DNA of 64,000 nt from Rhodococcus jostii RHA1. Its GTDB lineage: Bacteria > Actinomycetota > Actinomycetes > Mycobacteriales > Mycobacteriaceae. The notes under the pieces were generated by a model, which made no database searches, had not been told where the DNA came from, and was given only the letters and a program-made list of their open reading frames with translations. The position numbers and the translations under genes were made by a program. The stretch is from assembly GCF_000014565.1 (NCBI RefSeq), contig NC_008268.1:6700501-6764500 (forward strand), in the 5' to 3' direction. Positions 56,623-64,000 of this stretch are shown here, one piece after another (the stretch's first letter is position 1; each line of letters starts with the position of its first letter).

Positions 56623-57582
56623 TCAGGCCTTCGGGCTGTAGTGCTGGGGGTCGTCGCGCCTGCCGAGCGGGGGAAGATTGCGCCGGGGCGTGTGGACGAG
56701 CGGAGCGTGCGCGGGGGCGCGTCCGGTCTCGCGATCCCAGCCTGCGCGGGCGCGCGGGTGGTAGCGGTATCGCCAGGGGACGAGACGGAAGACCGCGTCG
56801 ACGGCGCGACCGACGACGGTGTGCAGGCGCTCGTCGCGCGCGGTCCAGCGATAGTCGAGGAGGTCGCGGACCGGTTGGTCGTACATGCCGACCGTCAGCC
56901 ACACGAAGCCCTTCGCCACCGGGATGCGGAGGACCGCCCAGATGGGGGCGGGTAGCCACGACAGGAACGGGGGAACGCCGAGACCGGACAGGTCGAGGAC
57001 GTCGCGGGTGGCCTTGTTGTCTTCGAGGACGTTGCGGCACATGTGATCCCAGTACTCCTGGAACGCCTCCCAGGTTTCCGGGACGGGGCGCATGCTCATT
57101 CCGTACAGGCGGTACCACTGGATGTGCTCGGTGAACAGGCGGCGCTTCTGGTCTTCGGTGAGGCCACCCATGAAATGGTCGCCCGTGAGGATGGTGCCCA
57201 TGAAGAACGTGGCATGCGCCCAGTAGAACGTGTCGGGGTCGAGGGCGTGATACCGGCGGCCGTGTTTGTCGATTCCCTTGATGTTGTCGTGATACCCCCG
57301 CACCTGCTCCGCGGTCTGCTGGGCGCGTTCGCCGTCGAAGACGACGCCGCCGATCGGGTACAGCGACCGGTAGAGCCGCTCCCAGCGCTCGTCGAAGAAG
57401 CGGGAGTGTTCCTCGACGCCGGCGCCGAGTCCGGGATGCATGTTCTGCATCGAACCGGCCCAGACGCCCTGCAGCATTCCGCGCCAGTCGCCGAAATACT
57501 TCCAAGTCAGGGAGTCGGGGCCGAGGGGGACGGGAGCGGAGGTCGGGACGGGCGTACCGTCCGCGTTCAAGTGACTACGCAC
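56623..57582 (-). CDS. Oxygenase MpaB family protein (DUF2236)
   Basis: 319 aa. Features of the DUF2236/MpaB/latex-clearing family are visible: YFGDWRGMLQGVWAGSMQNMHPGLGAG near the start, then YWAHATFFMGTILTGDHFMGGL with conserved His, then YGMSMRPVPETWEAFQEYWD. The family includes haem-dependent rubber oxygenase Lcp and mycophenolate-pathway MpaB; the substrate here is unknown. The GTG at 57582 is leaderless: TAGTCT, 6 nt upstream, sits in the centre of a large palindrome that also precedes the divergent TetR gene. Confidence 0.85.
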   Translation of the reverse strand: MRSHLNADGTPVPTSAPVPLGPDSLTWKYFGDWRGMLQGVWAGSMQNMHPGLGAGVEEHSRFFDERWERLYRSLYPIGGVVFDGERAQQTAEQVRGYHDNIKGIDKHGRRYHALDPDTFYWAHATFFMGTILTGDHFMGGLTEDQKRRLFTEHIQWYRLYGMSMRPVPETWEAFQEYWDHMCRNVLEDNKATRDVLDLSGLGVPPFLSWLPAPIWAVLRIPVAKGFVWLTVGMYDQPVRDLLDYRWTARDERLHTVVGRAVDAVFRLVPWRYRYHPRARAGWDRETGRAPAHAPLVHTPRRNLPPLGRRDDPQHYSPKA

Positions 57583-57617
57583 GTTGTCAGACTAGGATCT
57601 GACAACACACGTAGTCA
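57572..57617. promoter_or_regulatory. 46-bp imperfect palindrome, probable TetR operator
   Basis: The core is GTTGTCAGA-CTAGGA-TCTGACAAC (57583-57606), with 9-bp perfect arms. After three mismatched positions the symmetry resumes with TGACTACG (57572-57579) and CGTAGTCA (57610-57617). The minus-strand -10 of the MpaB-like gene (TAGTCT) lies inside the core, and TAGTCA at 57612-57617 could be the -10 of the TetR gene, so one bound repressor could shut both. Confidence 0.8.
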
Positions 57618-57635
57618 AGGATCGGAGCGAGAAGA

Positions 57636-58214
57636 GTGACGCTGGAGGACCGGCGGGAAGCACGGCGGAATTCGCTGCTCCGTGCGGGCGTCGCGCTGCT
57701 CGGAGCCCCGGACGGTCCCGCGGTGAACGTGCGCGCGGTCTGCCGTGCCGCTGCGCTGACCGAACGGTACTTCTACGAGTCGTTCCGGGACCGGGACGAG
57801 TTCGTGCGCTCGGTCTACACAGCCGTGGGCGACGAGGCGCAGGCCACCCTCGTGGAGGCGGTGGCGTCCACCGAGACCGCGCGCCAACGGGCCGAAGCCG
57901 CCGTGGATGCATTCGTGAAACTCATGGTCGACGATCCCGCCATGGGACGGGTGCTGCTGCTCGCACCGTTGTCCGAACCCGCGCTGAGCAGGCGCGGCAT
58001 CGACCTGATGCCCGGCTTCGTCGCACTCGTGCACGACCAGCTGTCCGCCGTCGACGACGAGGTGGAGAAACAGCTCGTCGCGGTTGGTGTGGTGGGAGCC
58101 CTCACGACGCTGTTCATCGGATATCTCGACGGAACTGTTGCCGCGTCGCGCGAGCAATTCGTCGCTCATTGCGTCACTCTGGTGGTGGAGGCAAACAAGG
58201 CCGGCCACGAGTGA
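57636..58214 (+). CDS. TetR-family transcriptional regulator
   Basis: 192 aa. The N-terminal HTH covers about residues 5-50 (RREARRNSLLRAGVALLG, VNVRAVCRAAALTERYFYES, FRDRDEFVRSVYTAV), followed by an all-helical ligand/dimer domain. The GTG at 57636 has GGAGCGAGAAGA upstream. It is divergent from the MpaB-like oxygenase gene across a 46-bp palindrome, so it most likely represses that gene and itself. The DUF1353 gene follows 7 bp downstream on the same strand. Confidence 0.9.
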   Translation: MTLEDRREARRNSLLRAGVALLGAPDGPAVNVRAVCRAAALTERYFYESFRDRDEFVRSVYTAVGDEAQATLVEAVASTETARQRAEAAVDAFVKLMVDDPAMGRVLLLAPLSEPALSRRGIDLMPGFVALVHDQLSAVDDEVEKQLVAVGVVGALTTLFIGYLDGTVAASREQFVAHCVTLVVEANKAGHE

Positions 58215-58221
58215 GGTGCGC

Positions 58222-58953
58222 ATGCCGTTCCAGGTATCCGTGGACGATCCGACTCGCCCGCAACCCGAGCTCCGGGTACTCGACCGCAAGTTCTTCCAAC
58301 TCGTCGGGGAGTTCGTCTACGTCCACGGCGACACGGTGGTGACGGTGCCGGGATGCGCCCCCATGCCATGCCTTCTGCGCACGGATCTGGCATCGATCCC
58401 CGCGCCGCTGCAAGGCCTGCTCACCCCGTACGGCCGGCAGCTACTCCCCGCGATCATGCACGACGACCTCTGCAAACGTGCGAGTGCGCAGGGACCGGAC
58501 GGAAACACGCTGCGCCGGCACGCGGACGAACTGTTCCGGCTCGCCCTGCTCGACGAGGGAGTCGGACCGTTCCGCAGCCGCATCTTCTGGGTCGGCGTCG
58601 AGGTCGGCCGGTTCTGGACGTTCACCGACGTCGCCCGGTTCCTGCTCATCGCGCACCAGGTGCTCGGAATGATGTGCTGGGTGGTGGGCGTGCCCTGGGC
58701 GACGGCGACCTCGCACTTCGGCCTGGCCGCCCTCTTTCTCGTGCTTCCGGTCGTGCTGTCGCTGTTGTGGCGCAGAGACTTTCCCGTCGCGCTACTCGGG
58801 TGCATCCTCCTGCCCGTCATCGCGCCGACATATCTGCTGACGATCGCCACGGCCGCGGTGCTGTGGGTGCCGGACGGTGCCGCGTGGTTGCTCGGCCGCA
58901 GACGGACTCGCAGGCCGCCGCCGCTCGGGCCGCCGACCACCGTCCTCCGCTAG
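58222..58953 (+). CDS. DUF1353 protein with C-terminal membrane helices
   Basis: 243 aa. Residues 1-130 are a DUF1353 domain, with CLLRTDLASIPAPLQGLL, YGRQLLPAIMHDDLCK and ADELFRLALLDEGVG. The His-Asp-Asp cluster is the conserved core of this family, best known from phage-encoded small proteins. Here it is followed by three or four hydrophobic helices (about 146-215) and a Pro/Arg-rich tail, an unusual fusion. It lies 7 bp after the TetR gene, implying joint transcription. It overlaps nei2 by 4 bp convergently. Activity unknown. Confidence 0.75.
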   Translation: MPFQVSVDDPTRPQPELRVLDRKFFQLVGEFVYVHGDTVVTVPGCAPMPCLLRTDLASIPAPLQGLLTPYGRQLLPAIMHDDLCKRASAQGPDGNTLRRHADELFRLALLDEGVGPFRSRIFWVGVEVGRFWTFTDVARFLLIAHQVLGMMCWVVGVPWATATSHFGLAALFLVLPVVLSLLWRRDFPVALLGCILLPVIAPTYLLTIATAAVLWVPDGAAWLLGRRRTRRPPPLGPPTTVLR

Positions 58954-59699
58954 CCCACGATCGGTGGCTGGCAGTACGTGCAGAAGAAGATCTGCTGCTG
59001 ACCGAGGTCGTGGCCTTCGATCACCGTCCCGCACCGGCGGCAACGTTTCCCGGCACGCCCGTACACCCACGGCCGATGGCGGATCGAGTTGTTCTTGTCG
59101 ATGTGAATCATGCGATGCGCGAGCGTGACCAGTGCGGGCAGGTCGGCCACCTCGCTCGACGGCGTGTAGGGGTGGACGCCGCGGAGGAAGCACACTTCGT
59201 TGCGGTACACGTTGCCGAGACCGGCCAGGTTGCGCTGATCGACCAGGGCGAGACCGATGGGCTGGTCGCCGGCCGCCCGGAGATTGCGGATCGCTCTGTC
59301 GGCGTCCCAGTCCGGTCCCAGCAGGTCGGGGCCGAGGTGGCCGACCGCGGACTCTTCGTCGTCCCGCCCCAGGATCTCGGTGATGCCCAGCGAGAATCCC
59401 ACCGCCACCCTGTCTTCGGTGGCGAGCACGATCCGGGCCTGGTGAGTGGGACGGCGCCACTTCGTGTCCGGCGCGTAGATGTGCCACGCGCCTTCCATCT
59501 TCAGGTGGGTGTGGATCGAGTAGTCGCCGACCCGGATGAGGAGGTGCTTCCCGCGGCTGACCACCTCGTCGACGAGCTGGCCGGACAGGTCGACGGTGGC
59601 GTACCGGGGGACGCGCACGTCGCAGCGGGTCAGCACCTTGCCCTCGAGGGCGTCGCGAAGCGAGTTGGCGGTGCGCCAGACGGTGTCGCCTTCGGGCAT
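58950..59699 (-). CDS. nei2: DNA glycosylase/AP lyase, endonuclease VIII-like (Nei2)
   Basis: 249 aa Fpg/Nei family. The catalytic PEGDTVWR starts at Pro2-Glu3 after Met removal, a conserved Lys lies in RGKHLLIRVG, the helix-two-turn-helix region includes NLAGLGNVYRNEVCF, and a C-terminal zinc finger has CRRCG and CTYC. It removes oxidised pyrimidines and nicks the abasic site. The ATG is 1 bp after the lhr stop codon, so the repair glycosylase is co-transcribed with the Lhr helicase, as in M. tuberculosis (Rv3297/Rv3296). Confidence 0.93.
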   Translation of the reverse strand: MPEGDTVWRTANSLRDALEGKVLTRCDVRVPRYATVDLSGQLVDEVVSRGKHLLIRVGDYSIHTHLKMEGAWHIYAPDTKWRRPTHQARIVLATEDRVAVGFSLGITEILGRDDEESAVGHLGPDLLGPDWDADRAIRNLRAAGDQPIGLALVDQRNLAGLGNVYRNEVCFLRGVHPYTPSSEVADLPALVTLAHRMIHIDKNNSIRHRPWVYGRAGKRCRRCGTVIEGHDLGQQQIFFCTYCQPPIVG

Positions 59700-59700
59700 C

Positions 59701-62700
59701 TCAGGCTCGCAACCGGAATCCGCGAGGGGTGGGCGAGAAACCGGCCTCGGTCAGGATCGGCGCGAAGTCGCTGCCGTGGATGGTGTCGCCGTCGACCTTC
59801 TCGACCACGATCTTGTCGATCCCGCCACGCTTGACCACACCGGCGAGTGTGACCGCCGCGGTGCGGAGCACACCGGGGTCGTCGGTGAAGGTGAGGATCG
59901 TGCGGCCGCCGCGTTCGACGAACAGGATCAATTCACCCTCCACGAGCACCACCAGGCCGCCGGCCTTGCGTCCCGGCCGGTGCGCGGGCGCGTCGTCGCT
60001 GCGTTTCGGCCAGGGGAGAGCCGCCCCGTACGGGTTCGCGGGATCGCTGGCGGCGAGAGTCACCGCGGGCAGGGTCGTGTGCCTGCCCTCGAGCGAGTCG
60101 CCGTAGCTGCGGAGTCGGTCCACCACGGGCGGAGTGGAGAACTGTGCACCGCCGAGCGACTCGACGAAATGTCCGCGCCGGCAGCGGCCGTTGTCCTCGA
60201 ACGTTCCCAGGACCTTGTACATCAGCGCGAATCCGCCGGGCACGTTCTCGGTCATCACGGACCCACGCGTCACCACCCCGTACCGCTCCAGCAGGAGTTC
60301 GGCGGTGGCGCTGGCACGCAGCGTGGCATCGGATTCGGCGGCGGGGAGTATCGACCACCGTCCCCCGACCGTGGGCGGTGCGGTCCGCACCGGAACGGTC
60401 AGGCTGCGGTACGCGCGGGCGCGCGGCGGTCGTCGCGGCGACCGGTGGCTCGTGGTGGTCCTGGACGTGTCCGACAGCAGGGCACGGACCGGGGCAAGCG
60501 TGTCGTTACCGATGTGGCCCAGCCACACCAGATCCCACAATGCCGTGGCCAGCGCGGTGTCGTCGGACATCTCGAGGGTGTCCGCGAGTTGCCGGAAGAA
60601 GTACGCGCCGCCACCGGACAGCGTGTCGAGCACCTGGCGCTGGACATCGGACAGGTCCGACTCCGCGGGCGTGGTCAGCGTGAGCGGTGCGGTGTCGGCG
60701 GGGTGGAGGCACACCCACCCGTCCTTCCCGGAGATGCTGCCCGCGCCCGACCACAGCACCTCGCCGGTGGAGGTGAGTTCGTCCAGCATGGCGGGGGAGT
60801 AGTCGGCCACCCGGGACGGCAGGATCAGCGACTCGAGTGCCGAGGCGGGCACCGGGACACCGGCGAGCTGTTCCGCCACGGTCGCGACGCCGTCGATGCC
60901 GCGCAACGTGCCCCCGACGTGCTGCCAACCCGGGAGGAAGCGGCCGAGCGTCGCGGTGCTGACCGGTTCGACCTCCTGACGCGCCGCGGCCAGCGAGCGC
61001 CTGCGGAGACGCCGCAGAACCTCGGCGTCGCACCATTCGCTTCCCGTCGCGCCGGGACGGAACTCGCCCTCGACCACCCGCTTGCCCTGCGCGAGCCGCT
61101 GCAGCACGTCGCGGGCCACGGCGGAACCGAGCCCGAAACGGGCGGCGGCGTCGGTGATGGTGAACGGACCGCGGGTGCGGGCGTACCGGCTGATCAGGTC
61201 GGCCAGCGGATCGTCGACGGGTTCGATGAACGCGGCGGGAACACCGATGGGCAGCGGCACCCCGAGCCCGTCGCGCAGGCGCGCCGCATCTTCGATGGCC
61301 GTCCACCATTCGCGACCCGCGAAGGAGACGGCGAGCGCCCGCTTCGCGCGGACGAGTTCGTCGAGCCAGGGGATGGGATCGCTGGCCGACCGTGCGGCGA
61401 CCTCGTCGGAGGTGAGCGGACCCAGGAGGCGCAGCAGGTCGGCGACGCCCTCGAGATCCTTCGCCTTGCGGTCGGGGAGCAGGCGCTGCAGTTCGAGTTC
61501 GGCGTGTGCGATGACGTCGGCGTCGAGCAGTTCACGCAACTCCACCCGGCCGAGCAATTCCGCCAGCAGCGTCGAATCCAGGGACAGGGCCGCCGCCCGG
61601 CGTTCGGCGAGCGGGCTGTCGCCCTCGTACATGAACTCGCCGACGTAGTTGAACAGCAGGGCGCCGGCGAACGGTGACGGCGACTGCGTCTCTACCTCGA
61701 CGATGCGGATCTGGCGACGCGCCAGCCGGCGGAGCAGGTCCTTCAGGGCCGGTAGGTCGTACACGTCCTGCAGGCACTCACGGACGGTCTCGAGCAGGAT
61801 CGGGAACGTCGGATACTTGCGGGCCACGTCGAGCAGCTGGGCGGACCGCTGCCGCTGCTGCCAGAGCGGTGCACGCTTTCCCGGTGTGCGGCGCGGCAGC
61901 AGCAGCGCCCGGGCCGCGCACTCACGGAACCGGGAGGCGAACAGCGCCGACCCGCCGACCTGTTCGGTGACGATGTCCTCGATCTCGTCGGTGTCGAAGG
62001 CGAAGAGGTCGGCGCCGGGCGGGGTGTCCTCCGTGTCGGGAAGGCGCACGATGATGCCGTCGTCGGACGCCGTCGCGTTCGAGTCGAGGCCGTAGCGCTC
62101 GCTCAGCCGCGCACTCACGGCCAGCGCCCACGGAGCGTGAACCCGCTGGCCGTACGGCGAGTGCAGGATTAGACGCCAGTCGCCGAGCTCGTCACGGAAT
62201 CGTTCGACCACCAGGGTGCGATCGGTCGGGACCTGCCCGGTGGCGGTCTTCTGCTCGGCGACGAGCTGAACGAGATTGTTCGTGGCGTTCTCGTCGAGCC
62301 CGCCGGTGCGGCAGCGTTCCTGCACCTCGGTCTCGTGCCCGAGTGAGATCTCCCGCAGGAACTGCCCCAGCGCCTCGCCCAGTTCCGCCGGCCTGCCGAG
62401 ACCGTCACCGTGCCAGAACGGTAGCCGCCCCGGCTGCCCGTACGCGGGGCTGACCAGCACCCGGTCGAACGTGATCTCCTCGATCCGCCAGCTGGTGGCC
62501 CCGAGCGCGAAGACGTCGCCGACCCGCGATTCGTACACCATCTCCTCGTCGAGTTCGCCGACGCGGGACGCCTTCTCACCGACCATGTAGACCGTGAACA
62601 GACCGCGGTCGGGGATGGCGCCGCCCGACGTGACCGCCAGCCGCTGCGCGCCGGGGCGTCCGGTGAGCGTGTTGGCCTCGCGGTCCCAGACGAGGCGGGG

Positions 62701-64000
62701 CCTGAGCTCGGCGAACTCGTCGGACGGATAGAGGCCCGCGAGAAGGTCGAGGGTGGACTCGTACGCCGAGCGCGGCAGCGTCGCGAAGGAGCCGCTGCGC
62801 CGGACCGTCTCGAACCAGTCGTCCACGTCGAGCGGCTCGAGTGCGGTGGCCGCCACCGTGTGCTGGGCGAGGATGTCGAGCGGGTTGGCGGGGACGGCGA
62901 GCGCCTCGATCTTGCCGGTGACCATGCGCTCGACGGTGACGGCACAGTGCACGAGGTCGGTGCGGTGCTTCGGGAACACGACACCCCGGGAGATCTCCCC
63001 GACCTGGTGTCCTGCGCGGCCGACCCGTTGCAAGCCGTTCGCCACCGACGGTGGTGCCTCGACCTGGATCACCAGATCGACCGCGCCCATGTCGATTCCG
63101 AGTTCGAGGCTGCTCGTCGCGACCACGCACCGCAGCCGCCCCGACTTCAGGTCGTCCTCGATCAGGGCCCGCTGGTCCTTGCTGACCGACCCGTGGTGGG
63201 CGCGGGCGAGCAGAGGGTCCGCGCCGAAATTGACCTCGGACGGCGTGCCGATCTGTGAGGCCGGTTTCGGGTTCTTGTCGACGGCGGTCCCGGCGCGTTC
63301 GGCGTAGATCTCGTTGAGCCGCGCGGTCAGGCGCTCCGCGAGCCGCCGGGAGTTGGCGAACACGATGGACGACCGGTGCGCGAGAACGAGGTCGACGATC
63401 TGTTCCTCGACGTGCGGCCAGATCGACCCCGCCTGCGGGGTCGCCGAGGCGGAACCCTCGGCGGGTTCGGCGAGTCCGAGTTCGGTCATGTCCTCGACCG
63501 GCACCTGCACGGTGAGGTCGAACGTCTTCGGCGACGGCGGTGCGACGATCCGGATGGGCGCCGAACCGGACAGGAACCGGCCCACCTCCTCGTGTGGCCG
63601 CACCGTCGCAGACAGCCCGATGCGCTGCGCCGGGGTGGCGAGCAGCTGGTCGAGGCGTTCGAGCGACAGGGCCAGGTGGGCGCCGCGCTTGGTGCCTGCC
63701 ACCGCGTGCACCTCGTCGACGATGACGGTGTCGACCTGGGTCAGCGTCTCGCGCGCGGCGGACGTGAGCATGAGGAACAGCGACTCGGGGGTGGTGATGA
63801 GGATGTCGGGCGGATTCTTGATCAGGGCGCGCCGATCGCCCGCCGGTGTGTCGCCGGAGCGGACGCCCACCGAAATCTCCGGCGGCGTGAGCCCGAGCCG
63901 CTTGGCCGTCTGCGTGATCCCGACCAGTGGGGCGCGCAGGTTGCGTTCGACGTCGACACCCAGGGCCTTGAGCGGAGAAATGTAGAGGACCTTGGTCTTG
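59701..64000 (-). CDS. lhr: ATP-dependent superfamily 2 helicase Lhr, 5' end outside window
   Basis: The frame is open to the right edge, leaving 1432 residues of a protein of about 1500; the Walker A region is cut off. It begins KTKVLYISPLKALGVDVERN (motif Ia), then PDILITTPESLFLML, the DEVH box in VIVDEVHAVAGTKRGAHL, motif III GLSATVRP, motifs IV-VI (SSLELGIDMGAVDLVIQVEAP, QRVGRAGHQVG), and the long Lhr C-terminal half. Lhr translocates 3'-5' on ssDNA and unwinds RNA:DNA hybrids in repair. A Met/Val start at 63870 would be internal and is rejected. Confidence 0.95.
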   Translation of the reverse strand, partial: KTKVLYISPLKALGVDVERNLRAPLVGITQTAKRLGLTPPEISVGVRSGDTPAGDRRALIKNPPDILITTPESLFLMLTSAARETLTQVDTVIVDEVHAVAGTKRGAHLALSLERLDQLLATPAQRIGLSATVRPHEEVGRFLSGSAPIRIVAPPSPKTFDLTVQVPVEDMTELGLAEPAEGSASATPQAGSIWPHVEEQIVDLVLAHRSSIVFANSRRLAERLTARLNEIYAERAGTAVDKNPKPASQIGTPSEVNFGADPLLARAHHGSVSKDQRALIEDDLKSGRLRCVVATSSLELGIDMGAVDLVIQVEAPPSVANGLQRVGRAGHQVGEISRGVVFPKHRTDLVHCAVTVERMVTGKIEALAVPANPLDILAQHTVAATALEPLDVDDWFETVRRSGSFATLPRSAYESTLDLLAGLYPSDEFAELRPRLVWDREANTLTGRPGAQRLAVTSGGAIPDRGLFTVYMVGEKASRVGELDEEMVYESRVGDVFALGATSWRIEEITFDRVLVSPAYGQPGRLPFWHGDGLGRPAELGEALGQFLREISLGHETEVQERCRTGGLDENATNNLVQLVAEQKTATGQVPTDRTLVVERFRDELGDWRLILHSPYGQRVHAPWALAVSARLSERYGLDSNATASDDGIIVRLPDTEDTPPGADLFAFDTDEIEDIVTEQVGGSALFASRFRECAARALLLPRRTPGKRAPLWQQRQRSAQLLDVARKYPTFPILLETVRECLQDVYDLPALKDLLRRLARRQIRIVEVETQSPSPFAGALLFNYVGEFMYEGDSPLAERRAAALSLDSTLLAELLGRVELRELLDADVIAHAELELQRLLPDRKAKDLEGVADLLRLLGPLTSDEVAARSASDPIPWLDELVRAKRALAVSFAGREWWTAIEDAARLRDGLGVPLPIGVPAAFIEPVDDPLADLISRYARTRGPFTITDAAARFGLGSAVARDVLQRLAQGKRVVEGEFRPGATGSEWCDAEVLRRLRRRSLAAARQEVEPVSTATLGRFLPGWQHVGGTLRGIDGVATVAEQLAGVPVPASALESLILPSRVADYSPAMLDELTSTGEVLWSGAGSISGKDGWVCLHPADTAPLTLTTPAESDLSDVQRQVLDTLSGGGAYFFRQLADTLEMSDDTALATALWDLVWLGHIGNDTLAPVRALLSDTSRTTTSHRSPRRPPRARAYRSLTVPVRTAPPTVGGRWSILPAAESDATLRASATAELLLERYGVVTRGSVMTENVPGGFALMYKVLGTFEDNGRCRRGHFVESLGGAQFSTPPVVDRLRSYGDSLEGRHTTLPAVTLAASDPANPYGAALPWPKRSDDAPAHRPGRKAGGLVVLVEGELILFVERGGRTILTFTDDPGVLRTAAVTLAGVVKRGGIDKIVVEKVDGDTIHGSDFAPILTEAGFSPTPRGFRLRA

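Noticed and set aside
63868..63870. Start codon for Lhr at 63870
   Set aside because: Helicase motif Ia (VLYISPLKAL) is encoded upstream of it and the frame is open to the window edge, so the gene is truncated by the window.

Overview
The window is high-GC actinobacterial chromosome, most likely from a Rhodococcus of the jostii/opacus type or a close relative. Supporting signs are GTG and TTG starts, TANNNT -10 boxes 6-8 nt upstream of start codons (leaderless mRNAs), a mycobacterial-type SOS box, a SAM-IV riboswitch, an R2lox protein, MfpA, and a gene order that from about 12 to 64 kb follows, by my memory of that genome, the M. tuberculosis Rv3370 to Rv3296 region (dnaE2, trmL/spoU, mfpA, folD, DUF3017, metX, metY, icd, trpS, yihY, dacB1, sdhCDAB, cdd, deoA, add, Rv3311-like, upp, pmmB, deoD, two M20 amidohydrolases, gamma-glutamylcyclotransferase, lpdA, glpD2, nei2, lhr). 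No tRNA, rRNA, CRISPR array or prophage was seen. The genus is an inference.

Layout. 0-4.2 kb: end of a VOC-fold protein, alpha/beta hydrolase, R2lox oxidase, small membrane protein, YdeI-like protein, sucrase/ferredoxin-like protein. 4.2-8.3 kb: an MMPL exporter followed by a two-domain acyl reductase/SDR with its own operator. 8.4-12.2 kb: cobalamin riboswitch leading a four-gene operon (binding lipoprotein, FecCD permease, ATPase, FhuF-like Fe-S protein). 12.3-16.9 kb: SOS-controlled dnaE2, DUF4349 lipoprotein, rhodanese. 16.9-19 kb: TDT transporter divergent from a LysR regulator. 19-21.3 kb: trmL, mfpA, folD, DUF3017. 21.3-25.5 kb: metY-metX under a SAM-IV riboswitch plus a tiny poly-cysteine leader ORF, then icd. 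25.6-31.1 kb: MFS exporter, exonuclease III, trpS, yihY, dacB1. 31.2-35.8 kb: mdh and sdhCDAB. 36-49.3 kb: nucleoside salvage (cdd, deoA, add, upp, pmmB, deoD), an enoyl-CoA hydratase and two M20 hydrolases. This salvage block is interrupted at 40.2-43.2 kb by a variable insertion: M23 lipoprotein, a frameshifted YbaB-like gene and a solo TnpB element with its right-end RNA. 49.3-56 kb: gamma-glutamylcyclotransferase, lpdA, an aminotransferase, divergent glpK/glpD. 56-64 kb: MpaB-like oxygenase divergent from a TetR regulator across a large palindrome, a DUF1353 protein, nei2 and lhr (runs off the end).

How the genes work together. icd, mdh and sdh give a TCA-cycle cluster. cdd-deoA-add with upp, pmmB and deoD form a nucleoside salvage set that feeds pentose phosphates into glycolysis. 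metY-metX make homocysteine by direct sulfhydrylation and appear to be controlled by both SAM and cysteine. DnaE2, ExoIII, Nei2, Lhr and MfpA are genome-maintenance functions. The most notable signals are the SAM-IV/poly-Cys double leader, the solo TnpB with a readable guide, the FhuF-like protein inside a cobalamin-riboswitch operon, and an overlapping symmetrical promoter between deoD and the enoyl-CoA hydratase gene.
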